A DNA stretch of 38,820 nucleotides from Actinomadura hibisca NBRC 15177 (GCF_001552635.1 NZ_BCRO01000111.1:1-38820); one strand, 5' to 3'; counted from the stretch's first letter, positions 31,062-38,820 are shown. Notes: generated by a model not told the origin, from the sequence alone. Program-made: numbers and translations.

Positions 31062-31736
31062 ATGCGACCCTTCACGACCCTGGCCCGCCCGTTCGTGGCG
31101 GCCCCGTACATCATGACCGGACTGGAGACCCTGCGTGATCCGCGGCAGCGGGCCGAGCAGGTCGCCCCGACCGTCAAGCCGATCGCCGACCGCCTCGACT
31201 GGCTGCCCACCAAGGACCCCGAGTCCCTGGTGCGCATCCAGGGCGCGGTCAGCCTCGGCACCGGCGTGCTGCTGCTGACCGGCCGGTTCCGGCGGCTCAC
31301 CACGCTGCTCATGGCCGCGCAGATCGTGCCGACCCTGGCCACCGAGCACCGCTACTGGACCGAGGACGACCCCGAGCGGCGCGCCAGCGAGCGCTCCCAC
31401 CTGCTGAAGAACGCCGGCCTGTTCGGCGCGCTGGTCATGGTGGCCGCCGAGCCGCGCAAGGCGCCGCGCACCGCCGAGTTGCGGCGGCAGCTCCGCGAGA
31501 CGCAGATCCGGGCGGGCGCGGAGAGCAAGGTGCTGCGCAAGGAGGCGGCGGCCGAGCTGAAGAACGCGCGGCGCGAGGCGGCCCGGCAGGTGCAGGCGGC
31601 CCGGCAGGAGGGCGGCAAGCGTGCGGCCAAGGGCGCGGCCAAGGCGGCGCGCACTCCGCTGAAGGCGGCGAAGGCCGCGAAGTCGGCCCGCTCCTCCAGC
31701 AAGGGAAGTCGGCTGGCCAAGGCCATCAAGCGCTGA
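31062..31736 (+). CDS. DoxX-family membrane protein with histone H1-like tail
   Basis: This 224-residue protein has a DoxX-type membrane domain in residues 1-130 (RPFVAAPYIMTGLETLRDP, then RIQGAVSLGTGVLLLTGRF). It is followed by about 85 residues rich in Lys, Ala and Arg, ending in KAAKAAKSARSSSKGSRLAK and a short basic tail. The tail resembles bacterial histone H1-like proteins and could bind nucleic acid or acidic lipid. DoxX domains occur in redox-related membrane complexes. The function is unknown. The ATG at 31062 has only a weak GAG upstream. Confidence 0.82.
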   Translation: MRPFTTLARPFVAAPYIMTGLETLRDPRQRAEQVAPTVKPIADRLDWLPTKDPESLVRIQGAVSLGTGVLLLTGRFRRLTTLLMAAQIVPTLATEHRYWTEDDPERRASERSHLLKNAGLFGALVMVAAEPRKAPRTAELRRQLRETQIRAGAESKVLRKEAAAELKNARREAARQVQAARQEGGKRAAKGAAKAARTPLKAAKAAKSARSSSKGSRLAKAIKR

Positions 31737-31752
31737 GGCGTCTTCCCGAAGT

Positions 31753-31770
31753 GAGCCTTAAAAGAGGCTC
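31753..31770 (+). terminator. Short hairpin after DoxX gene
   Basis: GAGCCT pairs with AGGCTC around TAAAAG, sixteen bases after the stop codon. It is weak and could instead be part of the following promoter region. Confidence 0.35.
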
Positions 31771-31779
31771 AAATGCGTT

Positions 31780-31807
31780 GAACCCGTCCGCGTTCCGTGT
31801 CCGTACT
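31780..31807 (+). promoter_or_regulatory. ECF-type promoter upstream of sigma gene
   Basis: GAACCC at 31780-31785 and CGTACT at 31802-31807 are separated by 16 bases. The GAACC/CGT pair is the usual signature of ECF-controlled and often autoregulated promoters. It is 59 bp before the sigma start codon. Confidence 0.5.
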
Positions 31808-31866
31808 GCCTGCTGACCGCCCGTTCCACAGGGACTCCCCCTGCGACCCGACGGAGCCGCCCGGCC

Positions 31867-32496
31867 ATGGCAGCACCCGGAACCGCGTCCGGCGCGCACG
31901 GCCGCGCGACCGGGGGGCTGCGGAACCTCATCCGCCGCCCCCGGTCCGCGCCGCCGCCCGCCGGCGTCGCTGACGCCGACGACCGCGAGCGCGTCGTCAC
32001 CGAGCTGTACCGCGAGTACCACCGGCCCCTGCTGGCGTTCGTGCTGCGGCTGACCGGGGGCGACCGGCAGTGGGCCGAGGACGTCGTCCAGGAGACGATG
32101 GTCCGCGCCTGGCGCAACGCGGACCGGCTGGAGCCGGGACCGGCGGCAGGGTCGGCCTCGTTGATGCCGTGGCTCGCCACCGTCGCCCGCCGTATCGTGA
32201 TCGACCACCGGCGGTCGCGCGACGTGCGGCCGCCCGAGGTGGGCGACGGGCCCCTGGAGAACCTGCCGATGGCCGACGAGACCGACGCGCTGCTGCGCAA
32301 GGTGGTGGTGGCGGAGGCGCTGGACGCCCTGTCGCCCGCCCACCGGCAGATCCTGACGGAGACGGTGTTGCGCGACCGCACGGTGAACCAGGCCGCCGAG
32401 GTGCTCGGAATTCCGTTGGGGACGGTCAAGTCCCGCGTCTATTACGCCATGCGCGCCTTGCGCGTCGCCTTGGAAGAAAGAGGGGTGACGGCATGA
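31867..32496 (+). CDS. ECF sigma factor (SigL-like)
   Basis: This 209-residue ECF sigma factor has region 2 (LYREYHRPLLAFVLRLTGG, then WAEDVVQETMVRAWRNA) and region 4 (LSPAHRQILTETVLRDRTVN, then VLGIPLGTVKSRVYYAMRA). A flexible N-terminal extension of about 35 residues precedes it. Its TGA overlaps the start of the downstream zinc anti-sigma gene as ATGA, the standard sigma/anti-sigma arrangement. The promoter-like GAACCC-N16-CGTACT upstream suggests autoregulation. The inducing signal is unknown. Confidence 0.9.
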   Translation: MAAPGTASGAHGRATGGLRNLIRRPRSAPPPAGVADADDRERVVTELYREYHRPLLAFVLRLTGGDRQWAEDVVQETMVRAWRNADRLEPGPAAGSASLMPWLATVARRIVIDHRRSRDVRPPEVGDGPLENLPMADETDALLRKVVVAEALDALSPAHRQILTETVLRDRTVNQAAEVLGIPLGTVKSRVYYAMRALRVALEERGVTA

Positions 32497-33206
32497 CTTC
32501 TCAGGTCGAGCACACCGACGTCGGCGCCTACGCGCTGGGCCTGCTGGAGGACGGGGACCACCGGGCCTTCGAGGCGCATCTCCGCGATTGTGCGCAGTGC
32601 CAGGCCGAACTCGCGGAAATGGCGGGCACGGCCGACGCGCTCTCCGAACTGGGCCCGGCCACCGACACGGCCGAGGACGCACCCCCGCCCGCCGTGATCG
32701 ACCTGATTCAACAGCAACAACAACGCGACCGCCGGGCCCGACGCGGCACCTACGTGATCGGCGCAGTCGCGGCGGTGACGGTGCTGGCCGTCGGAATCAC
32801 CATCGGCGCATCCCTGAAAGACGACTCGACGCCGCCGGTCGCCGGCGGCCACAACCACGGCCCCGCCCAGTCTCTGGTCATCTGGGGCGACCGGCATTCG
32901 GGCAAGGACCCCGCCACCGGCGTCAACGGCGTCGTGGGCCTGGAGAGCAAGGGGTGGGGCACGCACGTCGGGCTGGAGCTGCGCGGGGTGCGCGGCCCGC
33001 TCCGGTGCCGGTTGGAGGCGGTCTCCCGCAGCGGGGAGCGGAGCGTCGTCACGAGCTGGCAGGTGCCCGCCAAGGGCTACGGCGTGCCGGGCTCGGACGC
33101 GCCGCTGGTCACGCACGGCGGCACCGCCATCGCGGCCAAGGACCTGGCCCGCTTCGAGGTGAGGGTGGAGGGCGGCGACCAGACGCTGCTGACCATCCCG
33201 ATGTGA
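32493..33206 (+). CDS. Membrane zinc anti-sigma factor
   Basis: This 237-residue protein has a cytoplasmic ZAS domain with His29, Cys33 and Cys36 in HLRDCAQC. One membrane helix follows at about residues 90-110 (YVIGAVAAVTVLAVGITIGA), then an extracytoplasmic domain of about 125 residues that begins with GGHNHGPAQ and could sense metal, redox or envelope stress. It should hold the upstream sigma factor at the membrane. GAGGGG before the ATG at 32493 and the ATGA overlap support coupled translation. A run of glutamines (IQQQQQ) precedes the helix. Confidence 0.88.
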   Translation: MTSQVEHTDVGAYALGLLEDGDHRAFEAHLRDCAQCQAELAEMAGTADALSELGPATDTAEDAPPPAVIDLIQQQQQRDRRARRGTYVIGAVAAVTVLAVGITIGASLKDDSTPPVAGGHNHGPAQSLVIWGDRHSGKDPATGVNGVVGLESKGWGTHVGLELRGVRGPLRCRLEAVSRSGERSVVTSWQVPAKGYGVPGSDAPLVTHGGTAIAAKDLARFEVRVEGGDQTLLTIPM

Positions 33207-33260
33207 TCCGTAGTTATCCACAGGCCGCCCGGCACGGAGAACATGCGCCGCCTCGGCCGA

Positions 33261-33266
33261 TAACCT
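33261..33266 (+). promoter_or_regulatory. Leaderless -10 element for aroA
   Basis: TAACCT is followed by exactly seven bases and then the aroA ATG at 33274, with no ribosome-binding site, so the transcript should begin at the start codon. Confidence 0.6.
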
Positions 33267-33273
33267 TGGGTCC

Positions 33274-34557
33274 ATGCCCGCTTCCAGTCCTGAACAGCAC
33301 TGGCCCGCCCCGGTCGCGGCCGGTCCGGTGGACGCCGTCGTGCCGCTGCCCGGCTCCAAGTCGATGACCAACCGGGCCCTCATCCTGGCCGCGATCGCCG
33401 ACGGGCCCGGCACGGTGGAGCGGCCGTTGCGCAGCCGCGACAGCGAGCTGATGGTCGGGGCGCTGCGCGCGATGGGCGTGCTCATCGACGAGGAGGGCGA
33501 CGGCTGGCGCGTCACGCCGGGCGCGCTGTCGGGTCCCGCGCAGGTGGACGTGGGCCTCGCCGGGACCGTCATGCGCTTCCTGCCGCCGGTCGCGGCCCTG
33601 GCCGGCGGCCCGGTCCGCATCGACGGCGATCCTCGCGCGCGCGAGCGGCCGATGGGCCCGATCATCACCGCGCTGCGGGCGCTGGGCGTGGAGATCGACG
33701 ACGGCGGGCGCGGCGCGCTGCCGTTCACCGTGCACGGCGCGGGGGCCGTCGAGGGCGGCGCGGTCACCATCGACGCGTCCGGCTCCTCCCAGCTGGTGTC
33801 CGGCCTGCTGCTGGCCGCGCCGCGCTTCGCCAAGGGCGTGGAGGTGCGGCACGAGGGCCCGCCGGTGCCGTCCGCGCCGCACCTGGAGATGACGGTGCGG
33901 ATGTTGCGCGAGGCGGGCGCGGTCGTGGAGACCGAACCGGACGTGTGGCGGGTCGCGCCGGGGCCACTGGCCGGGCGCGCCTGGCCGATCGAGCCCGACC
34001 TGTCGAACGCGGCGCAGTTCCTGGGCGCGGCGCTGGTCACCGGCGGCCGCGTCACGGTGCCGGGCTGGCCGTCCGACACCGCCCAGCCCGGCGACGCGCT
34101 GCGCGGCCTGCTCACCGCGATGGGCGCGCAGGTGGAGCGGGGCGCGGACGGGCTGACGGTGCGGGGCACCGGCTCGTTCACCGGCCTGGACGCCGACCTG
34201 CACGAGGTGGGCGAGCTGACCCCCGTCCTCGCGGCGCTCGCCGCGCTGGCCGACGGGCCGTCGCGGCTCACCGGCATCGCGCACCTGCGCGGCCACGAGA
34301 CCGACCGGCTGGCCGCGCTCGTCACCGAGATCAACGCCCTCGGCGGCGACGTCCGGGAGCTGCCCGACGGCCTGGAGATCCGGCCGCGGCGGCTGCACGG
34401 CGGGGTGTTCCACACCTACGACGACCACCGCATGGTGATGGCCGCCGCCGTCCTCGGCCTCGCGGTCCCGGGCGTGGAGGTGGAGAACCCCGCCACGGTG
34501 GGCAAGACACTTCCTGACTTCACCGAGCTGTGGACCGGAATGTTGAGGACGGGGTAA
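33274..34557 (+). CDS. aroA: 3-phosphoshikimate 1-carboxyvinyltransferase (EPSP synthase)
   Basis: This 427-residue enzyme joins shikimate-3-phosphate and phosphoenolpyruvate in aromatic amino-acid synthesis. PGSKSMTNRALIL, DVGLAGTVMRFLPP and DPRARERPMGPII are the N-terminal signatures; LRGHETDRL and TYDDHRMVMAAAV are the C-terminal ones. The AGTVMRF segment replaces the AGTAMRP of enterobacterial enzymes and is usual in actinobacteria. rsgA begins 6 bp after its stop, so they form an operon, as in mycobacteria. Confidence 0.96.
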   Translation: MPASSPEQHWPAPVAAGPVDAVVPLPGSKSMTNRALILAAIADGPGTVERPLRSRDSELMVGALRAMGVLIDEEGDGWRVTPGALSGPAQVDVGLAGTVMRFLPPVAALAGGPVRIDGDPRARERPMGPIITALRALGVEIDDGGRGALPFTVHGAGAVEGGAVTIDASGSSQLVSGLLLAAPRFAKGVEVRHEGPPVPSAPHLEMTVRMLREAGAVVETEPDVWRVAPGPLAGRAWPIEPDLSNAAQFLGAALVTGGRVTVPGWPSDTAQPGDALRGLLTAMGAQVERGADGLTVRGTGSFTGLDADLHEVGELTPVLAALAALADGPSRLTGIAHLRGHETDRLAALVTEINALGGDVRELPDGLEIRPRRLHGGVFHTYDDHRMVMAAAVLGLAVPGVEVENPATVGKTLPDFTELWTGMLRTG

Positions 34558-34563
34558 GGGCAC

Positions 34564-35556
34564 TTGGCACGCCGCGCACGCGACTACGACGAGGACGACG
34601 TCCGGGTACGGCCGTCGCGCAAGGGTTCGCGGCCGCGCACCCGCATCCGGCCCGCGCACGAGGACGCGGTCGCGGGCTTCGTGACCGCCGTCGACCGGGG
34701 CCGCTACCGCTGCCTGGTCGAGGACCGCATGGTCACCGCGATGCGCGCCCGCGAGCTGGGCCGCAAGGGCGTGGTGGTGGGCGACCGGGTGGCGCTGGTG
34801 GGCGACGTGTCCGGCGCGCCCGACACCCTGGCCCGGATCGTGCGGGTCGAGCCGCGCGCGTCGTCGTTGCGGCGCACCGCCGACGACACCGACCCGTTCG
34901 AGCGCATCATCGTCGCCAACGCCGACCAGCTCGTCATCGTGACCGCGCTCGCCGACCCCGAGCCGCGCCCCCGCATGATCGACCGGCAGCTCGTGGCGGC
35001 CTACGACGCGGGCATGGACCCGCTGCTGGTGCTGACCAAGGCCGACCTCGCCGGGCCGGAGGAGCTGGTCGCCGAGTACGCGCCGCTCGGCGTGCCCTAC
35101 ATCGTCACCGAGCGCGGCGACGACCTGGCCGCGCTGCGCGAGCTGCTGTCGGGGCACACCAGCGTGCTGGTCGGGCACTCCGGCGTCGGCAAGTCCACGC
35201 TGGTCAACGCGCTGGTGCCGGACGCCGAGCGGGCCGTCAGCCACGTCAACGCCGTCACCGGGCGGGGCCGGCACACCTCGTCGTCGGCGCTGGCGCTGGA
35301 GCTGCCCGGCCACGACGGCTGGATCATCGACACCCCGGGCGTGCGGAGCTTCGGCCTGGCGCACATCAAGCCCGAGAACGTCATCAACGCCTTCGAGGAC
35401 CTCGCCGAGGGCGCGGCCGAGCGTTGCCCGCCGCACTGCGACCACCTGCAACCCGACTGCGGGCTCGACTCCTGGGTCGCCGACGGGCACGCCAGCCAGG
35501 CGCGGCTGGACTCGCTGCGGCGGTTGTTGCGCAGCCGGGAGGGCGACGCCGAATAG
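34564..35556 (+). CDS. rsgA: Ribosome small-subunit-dependent GTPase A
   Basis: This 330-residue circularly permuted GTPase acts in late maturation of the 30S ribosomal subunit. An OB-fold N-terminal domain precedes the permuted G motifs: LTKADLAG (G4), GHSGVGKSTLVNAL (G1, about residue 205) and DTPGVRSFGL (G3). The C-terminal zinc site is CPPHCDHLQPDC. It starts with TTG at 34564 after GGGTAAGGG, which overlaps the aroA stop codon, so translation is probably coupled. Confidence 0.94.
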   Translation: MARRARDYDEDDVRVRPSRKGSRPRTRIRPAHEDAVAGFVTAVDRGRYRCLVEDRMVTAMRARELGRKGVVVGDRVALVGDVSGAPDTLARIVRVEPRASSLRRTADDTDPFERIIVANADQLVIVTALADPEPRPRMIDRQLVAAYDAGMDPLLVLTKADLAGPEELVAEYAPLGVPYIVTERGDDLAALRELLSGHTSVLVGHSGVGKSTLVNALVPDAERAVSHVNAVTGRGRHTSSSALALELPGHDGWIIDTPGVRSFGLAHIKPENVINAFEDLAEGAAERCPPHCDHLQPDCGLDSWVADGHASQARLDSLRRLLRSREGDAE

Positions 35557-35580
35557 CAGAGCCGGGCAGCACCGCCCGAC

Positions 35581-35632
35581 AGCGGGACCAGGCAGCGGGA
35601 CCAGGCAGCAGGGCCGGACGACAGGGCCGGAC
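35581..35632. repeat. Four 13-bp tandem repeats after rsgA
   Basis: AGCGGGACCAGGC occurs twice without change (35581-35593, 35594-35606), followed by two variants at the same period. The array is bracketed by a 10-bp direct repeat CGCCGAATAG at 35547-35556 (the rsgA end) and 35638-35647. It is probably a slippage expansion. Confidence 0.8.
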
Positions 35633-35673
35633 AACCCCGCCGAATAGGGCCGCCGACGCACCGATCATGTCGG

Positions 35674-35679
35674 TATCGT
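35674..35679 (+). promoter_or_regulatory. Leaderless -10 element for kinase gene
   Basis: TATCGT is followed by seven bases and then the ATG at 35687, with no ribosome-binding site. Confidence 0.5.
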
Positions 35680-35686
35680 CGCGTTC

Positions 35687-37246
35687 ATGCCCCGACTCAT
35701 CGCAGGCCGGTACGAGCTGCTGGAACTGCTCGGCCGCGGCGGGATGGGCGCGGTCTGGCGCGCCCGCGACCGCACGCTGGACCGCGAGGTCGCCGTCAAG
35801 GAGGTCACGCTGCCGCGCGGCCTGGACGCCGAGCAGGTCGAGCGCGTGCACGCCCGCACCTTCCGCGAGGCCCGGTCGGCGGCGCGGCTGGACCACCCCG
35901 GCATCGTCACCGTGCACGACGTGGTCGAGGAGGACGGCCGCCCCTGGATCGTGATGCGGCTGGTGCGTGCGCCCGCGCTGGACGACGTCCTGCGGCGCGG
36001 GGGCCCGCTGCCGCCCGCCCGTACCGCCGCGATCGGCCTGGACCTGCTGGCCGCGCTGCGCGCCGCGCACGCCGCCGGGGTCGTGCACCGCGACGTCAAG
36101 CCCGGCAACGTGCTGCTGCCGCCCGACCGCGCGGTGCTCACCGACTTCGGCATCGCGACCGTGGCGGGCGACGAGACCCTCACCCAGGCGGGCACGATCG
36201 TCGGCTCCCCCGCCTACCTGGCCCCCGAGCAGGCCCGCCACCAGAAGGCCACCCCGGCGTCGGACCTGTGGTCGCTGGGCGCGACCCTGTACGCGGCGGT
36301 CGAGGGGCGGCCCCCGTACCAGCGGCCCGACGTGTGGGGCGTGATGGCGGCGCTGCTCGCCGACGAGCCCGATCCGGCCCGCAACGCGGGCCCGCTGCTG
36401 CCGGTGTTGCAGGGCCTGCTGCGCAAGGACCCGGCGCAGCGCATGCACCCCGACGAGGCGGAACGGCTCCTGCGGCAGGTCGCGGGCTCCGCGCCCGCGT
36501 GGACGCCGCCCACTCCCCCGGGCGGTGAGCCGCTGGGTCGGCGGGACGTGACGATGCCGCCGGTGCCGCCGGTCGTCACCGAAGACCAGACGCCGCAGCG
36601 GCCCCACACCGCGCGCTGGCCGCTGGTGCTGCCCGCCGTCGTCATCGGCGTGGCGCTGGTGGCGTCGGTGCTGGTGGTGGTGCTGTTCACCCGCAACGAC
36701 GACGACCCGGGCGTCCGGCCCACCACCTCCCCCAGCCCGCACACGAACGCCTCGTCCTCCGTGCCGTCCTCGGGCACGCCGAGCACGCAGTCCACCGCCG
36801 TCCCGGCCGGTTACGAGCTGTTTCGCAACAGCGCGTTCGCCGCCAACATCCCCAAGGGCTGGAACAAGAAGGACGAGAATCCGGACGCCACGTTCACCAC
36901 CAACACCAAAGGCGTGGTCGAGGGCTTCGTGGTGCAGAAGGTCGCCAATGTCCCGGGCAACGAGTTCCTGCACCTGTCCAACGCCGCCAGGCAGTTCAGC
37001 ACGAACAAGTCCACCTACCCCGACTACGCCCAGAAATCGCTCACTTCCGGCATCCCCTACCAGGAAGGTCAGGCCGCCGAGCTGGAGTTCACCTTCACCA
37101 AGAACGGCAGGGCGGGACACTGCCGGGTGCGTGTGTTCTCCTACCGGAGCGCCCTTTACATCGTGACGCTCGCCACCTCCGAGGACCGGTGGACGGACGG
37201 CGTCACGCACTTCGAGGAATTCCTGCGCTCGTTCCGCCGTCCCTGA
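35687..37246 (+). CDS. Membrane-anchored Ser/Thr protein kinase
   Basis: This 519-residue kinase has an intact Hanks-type domain in residues 8-265: GRGGMGAVWRARD (P-loop), AVKEV with the ATP lysine, HRDVKPGNVLL (catalytic), DFGIA and GSPAYLAPEQ. A Pro-rich juxtamembrane stretch and one membrane helix (about 311-335) follow. After a Ser/Thr/Pro linker, an extracellular domain of about 135 residues begins at GYELFRNSAFAANIPKGW. It has no PASTA repeats; it resembles a domain common in actinobacterial kinases whose ligand is unknown. Substrates are unknown. Confidence 0.92.
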   Translation: MPRLIAGRYELLELLGRGGMGAVWRARDRTLDREVAVKEVTLPRGLDAEQVERVHARTFREARSAARLDHPGIVTVHDVVEEDGRPWIVMRLVRAPALDDVLRRGGPLPPARTAAIGLDLLAALRAAHAAGVVHRDVKPGNVLLPPDRAVLTDFGIATVAGDETLTQAGTIVGSPAYLAPEQARHQKATPASDLWSLGATLYAAVEGRPPYQRPDVWGVMAALLADEPDPARNAGPLLPVLQGLLRKDPAQRMHPDEAERLLRQVAGSAPAWTPPTPPGGEPLGRRDVTMPPVPPVVTEDQTPQRPHTARWPLVLPAVVIGVALVASVLVVVLFTRNDDDPGVRPTTSPSPHTNASSSVPSSGTPSTQSTAVPAGYELFRNSAFAANIPKGWNKKDENPDATFTTNTKGVVEGFVVQKVANVPGNEFLHLSNAARQFSTNKSTYPDYAQKSLTSGIPYQEGQAAELEFTFTKNGRAGHCRVRVFSYRSALYIVTLATSEDRWTDGVTHFEEFLRSFRRP

Positions 37247-37278
37247 GTAAACGATGCGCTCGTGGTGACAATGCCGTA

Positions 37279-38769
37279 ATGGAGCGACGCGGGTTTCTCG
37301 TGGCGGGTCTCGGTGCGCTGGCGGCGGCCTGCTCAGGCGAACCCCGCAAACCCGACGCGTCCACCCCCGCGCGCACGAGCAGCGCGCCACCGAGCACCGC
37401 CCCGACCGGCCCCGCCGACTGGAACGCCCTGGCACGCGGCCTCGAAGGGAAGCTGATCCGCCCCGAAGACGCCGCGTACGAGCAGGCACGGCGGCTCTAC
37501 ATCCCCCGCTTCGACCGGATCCGCCCCGCCGGGATCGCCTACTGCGCGAACCCGCAGGACGTGGCCGAGTGCATGGGCTTCGCCGCCCGCCGCAAGCTGC
37601 CGGTCGCGGTGCGCTGCGGCGGCCACAACTACGCGGGCTGGTCCACCGGGACGGGCCTGGTGGTGGACGTGTCGGCGATGGACGGGATCGAGGCCGAGCA
37701 GGGGCGGGCGGTCGTCGGCGCGGGCGTCCGGCTGATCGACCTGCACGTCCGGCTCGGCGAGGCGGGCGCGCTGGTCCCGGCCGGGACCTGCCCCACCGTC
37801 GGGGTGTCGGGGCTGACGCTGGGCGGCGGGCTCGGCGCGTTGTCCCGCGCGTACGGGCTGACCTGCGACCGACTGGAGTCGGTGCAGGTCGTGACGCCGG
37901 ACGGGCGGGTCCGCGAGTGCGACGCGCGCCGCGACCCCGAGCTGTTCTGGGCGTGCCGGGGCGGGGGCGGCGGCAACTTCGGCGTCGCGACCTCGCTGGT
38001 GTTCCGCACCGAGCGGGCGGGCGACCTGCACGAGTTCTCGGTGCGGTGGCCGTGGTCGCGGGCCGCCGACGTGCTGCGCGGCTGGCAGCGGTGGGCGCCG
38101 GACGCGCCGCCGGAGATCTGGTCCGGCCTCCAGATCAACAGCGGCCCGGCCGATCTGGAGATCGCCGGGATGGCGCTGGCCGATCCCGGCCACGAGATCG
38201 AGAAGCTGGCGGGCCGGGTCGGCGGCGGCGACCCCGAGACGGCCGTCCGCCGCCGCGACCACGTCGCCACCATGAAGCTGCTGGCCGGATGCTCGGGCCA
38301 GTCGGTCGAGGAGTGCCACGCGCCCGGCCGCCTGCCGGGGCAACGCCCCGGCGGCCGCTTCCCGCGCACCGAGTACGCCGCCAAGTCCCACATCGCCTAC
38401 CGCGACCTGCCCGACGACGCGATCAAGACGCTGGTCGGGCACTTCACCGGCGCGGAAGGACGCTCGGTGCTCATCGACGCCATGGGCGGCGCGATCGGCC
38501 GTCCCAAGCCCGGCGACACCGCGTTCCCGCACCGCGCCGCCCGCTTCTGCCTCCAGTACATCGCCTACGGCGGCGGCAACCGCGCCTGGCTGCACGACGT
38601 GCACCAGGCCATGGAGCCGTACCTGCGCGGCGCGGCGTACGTGAACTACATGGACCCCGACCTCAAGGACTGGCGGCGCGCCTACTACGGCCCCAACCTC
38701 GACCGCCTCGCCAGAACCAACGCGACCTACGACCCGGCCGGAACGCTGCGCTTCCCGCAGGCCCTGTGA
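37279..38769 (+). CDS. Tat-exported lipoprotein FAD oxidase (berberine-bridge family)
   Basis: This 496-residue enzyme is a PCMH-type flavoprotein oxidase with a C-terminal BBE segment (YVNYMDPDLKDWRRAYYG, then NATYDPAGTLRFPQAL). His116 in RCGGHNYAGWS and Cys171 in AGTCPTVGVSG are placed for bicovalent FAD attachment. The N-terminus MERRGFLVAG carries a twin-arginine motif, and LAAAC (Cys18) is a lipobox, so it should be exported folded with FAD and anchored outside the cell. Substrates of such enzymes are sugars or alkaloid-like compounds; this one is unknown. The ATG at 37279 fixes the Tat signal at the very start. Confidence 0.9.
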   Translation: MERRGFLVAGLGALAAACSGEPRKPDASTPARTSSAPPSTAPTGPADWNALARGLEGKLIRPEDAAYEQARRLYIPRFDRIRPAGIAYCANPQDVAECMGFAARRKLPVAVRCGGHNYAGWSTGTGLVVDVSAMDGIEAEQGRAVVGAGVRLIDLHVRLGEAGALVPAGTCPTVGVSGLTLGGGLGALSRAYGLTCDRLESVQVVTPDGRVRECDARRDPELFWACRGGGGGNFGVATSLVFRTERAGDLHEFSVRWPWSRAADVLRGWQRWAPDAPPEIWSGLQINSGPADLEIAGMALADPGHEIEKLAGRVGGGDPETAVRRRDHVATMKLLAGCSGQSVEECHAPGRLPGQRPGGRFPRTEYAAKSHIAYRDLPDDAIKTLVGHFTGAEGRSVLIDAMGGAIGRPKPGDTAFPHRAARFCLQYIAYGGGNRAWLHDVHQAMEPYLRGAAYVNYMDPDLKDWRRAYYGPNLDRLARTNATYDPAGTLRFPQAL

Positions 38770-38793
38770 CCCGAGGGCTAGCCAGTGTTTCAA

Positions 38794-38812
38794 AGCCCCG
38801 GCCCAGGGGGCT
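38794..38812 (+). terminator. Possible terminator at window end
   Basis: AGCCCC and GGGGCT can pair around GGCCCAG, 25 bp after the flavoenzyme stop. The window ends eight bases later, so the context is incomplete. Confidence 0.4.
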
Positions 38813-38820
38813 CGCCTGGC

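Noticed and set aside
33214..35661. An 815-codon open frame opposite aroA and rsgA
   Set aside because: Low-complexity composition and no motifs, whereas aroA and rsgA are unambiguous on the plus strand.
38770..38820. A tRNA or further gene at the right edge
   Set aside because: Only a short hairpin is visible and no cloverleaf or start site can be built from 51 bases.

Overview
The window is high-GC, gene-dense actinobacterial chromosome. Several genes point to the class: WhiB1, a mycothiol-type SigR/RsrA pair, nickel superoxide dismutase with its maturation protease, a DasR-type regulator, many GTG starts, and repeated leaderless promoters (TAnnnT about 7 nt before the start codon). The mixture resembles Streptosporangiales/Thermomonosporaceae more than Streptomyces or Mycobacterium, but I cannot name the genus. 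I see no rRNA, tRNA, transposase, integrase or phage genes.

Layout. 0.1-4 kb: quinone oxidoreductase and a polar amino-acid ABC importer (ATPase, permease, binding lipoprotein), both on the minus strand. 4-11 kb: NAD-malic enzyme, a CGNR zinc-finger regulator, sodX and sodN (divergent), a GNAT acetyltransferase, an RsbW-like anti-sigma factor coupled to a SigB/F-type sigma factor, a small membrane protein, and a lipid kinase. 11-13.3 kb: whiB1 facing the pdtaS histidine kinase. 13.3-23.2 kb: a region dominated by biotin. It holds bioF, dasR, a Uma2 nuclease, bioB-bioD, a lipoprotein, a carotenoid oxygenase and a GNAT. It ends in a co-directional trio of stand-alone biotin carboxylase, a 70-residue biotinyl carrier protein and the biotin synthase auxiliary protein BsaP. 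23.4-27.4 kb: two membrane HD-domain proteins (one canonical HD-GYP, one degenerate) and a sugar-nucleotide epimerase. 27.5-38.8 kb: rsrA-sigR, a methyltransferase, a DksA/TraR-type protein, an SRAP-domain protein, a DoxX-like protein with a histone-like tail, an ECF sigma/anti-sigma pair, aroA-rsgA, a membrane Ser/Thr kinase and a Tat-exported berberine-bridge-type flavoenzyme.

The order whiB1, pdtaS, TB7.3-like carrier, anti-sigma/sigma, SRAP, aroA, rsgA matches, from memory, the Mycobacterium tuberculosis Rv3219-Rv3228 block. The biotin, carotenoid and HD-GYP genes look like lineage-specific insertions into that core.

The most unusual signal is just downstream of sodN. A 23-nt perfect inverted copy of the sodN 3' coding end (29 of 32 nt over a 32-nt window) lies between two hairpin sequences that resemble degenerate type I-E CRISPR repeats at the correct 61-bp period. 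No cas genes are present. It could be a self-matching mini-CRISPR-like unit, a small-RNA locus, or the remnant of an inverted duplication. Other notable signals are a perfect SigR autoregulatory promoter, a perfect CRP-type site before whiB1, a LexA-like box before the Uma2 gene, a 21-bp palindrome before the CGNR regulator, and four short tandem repeat arrays.
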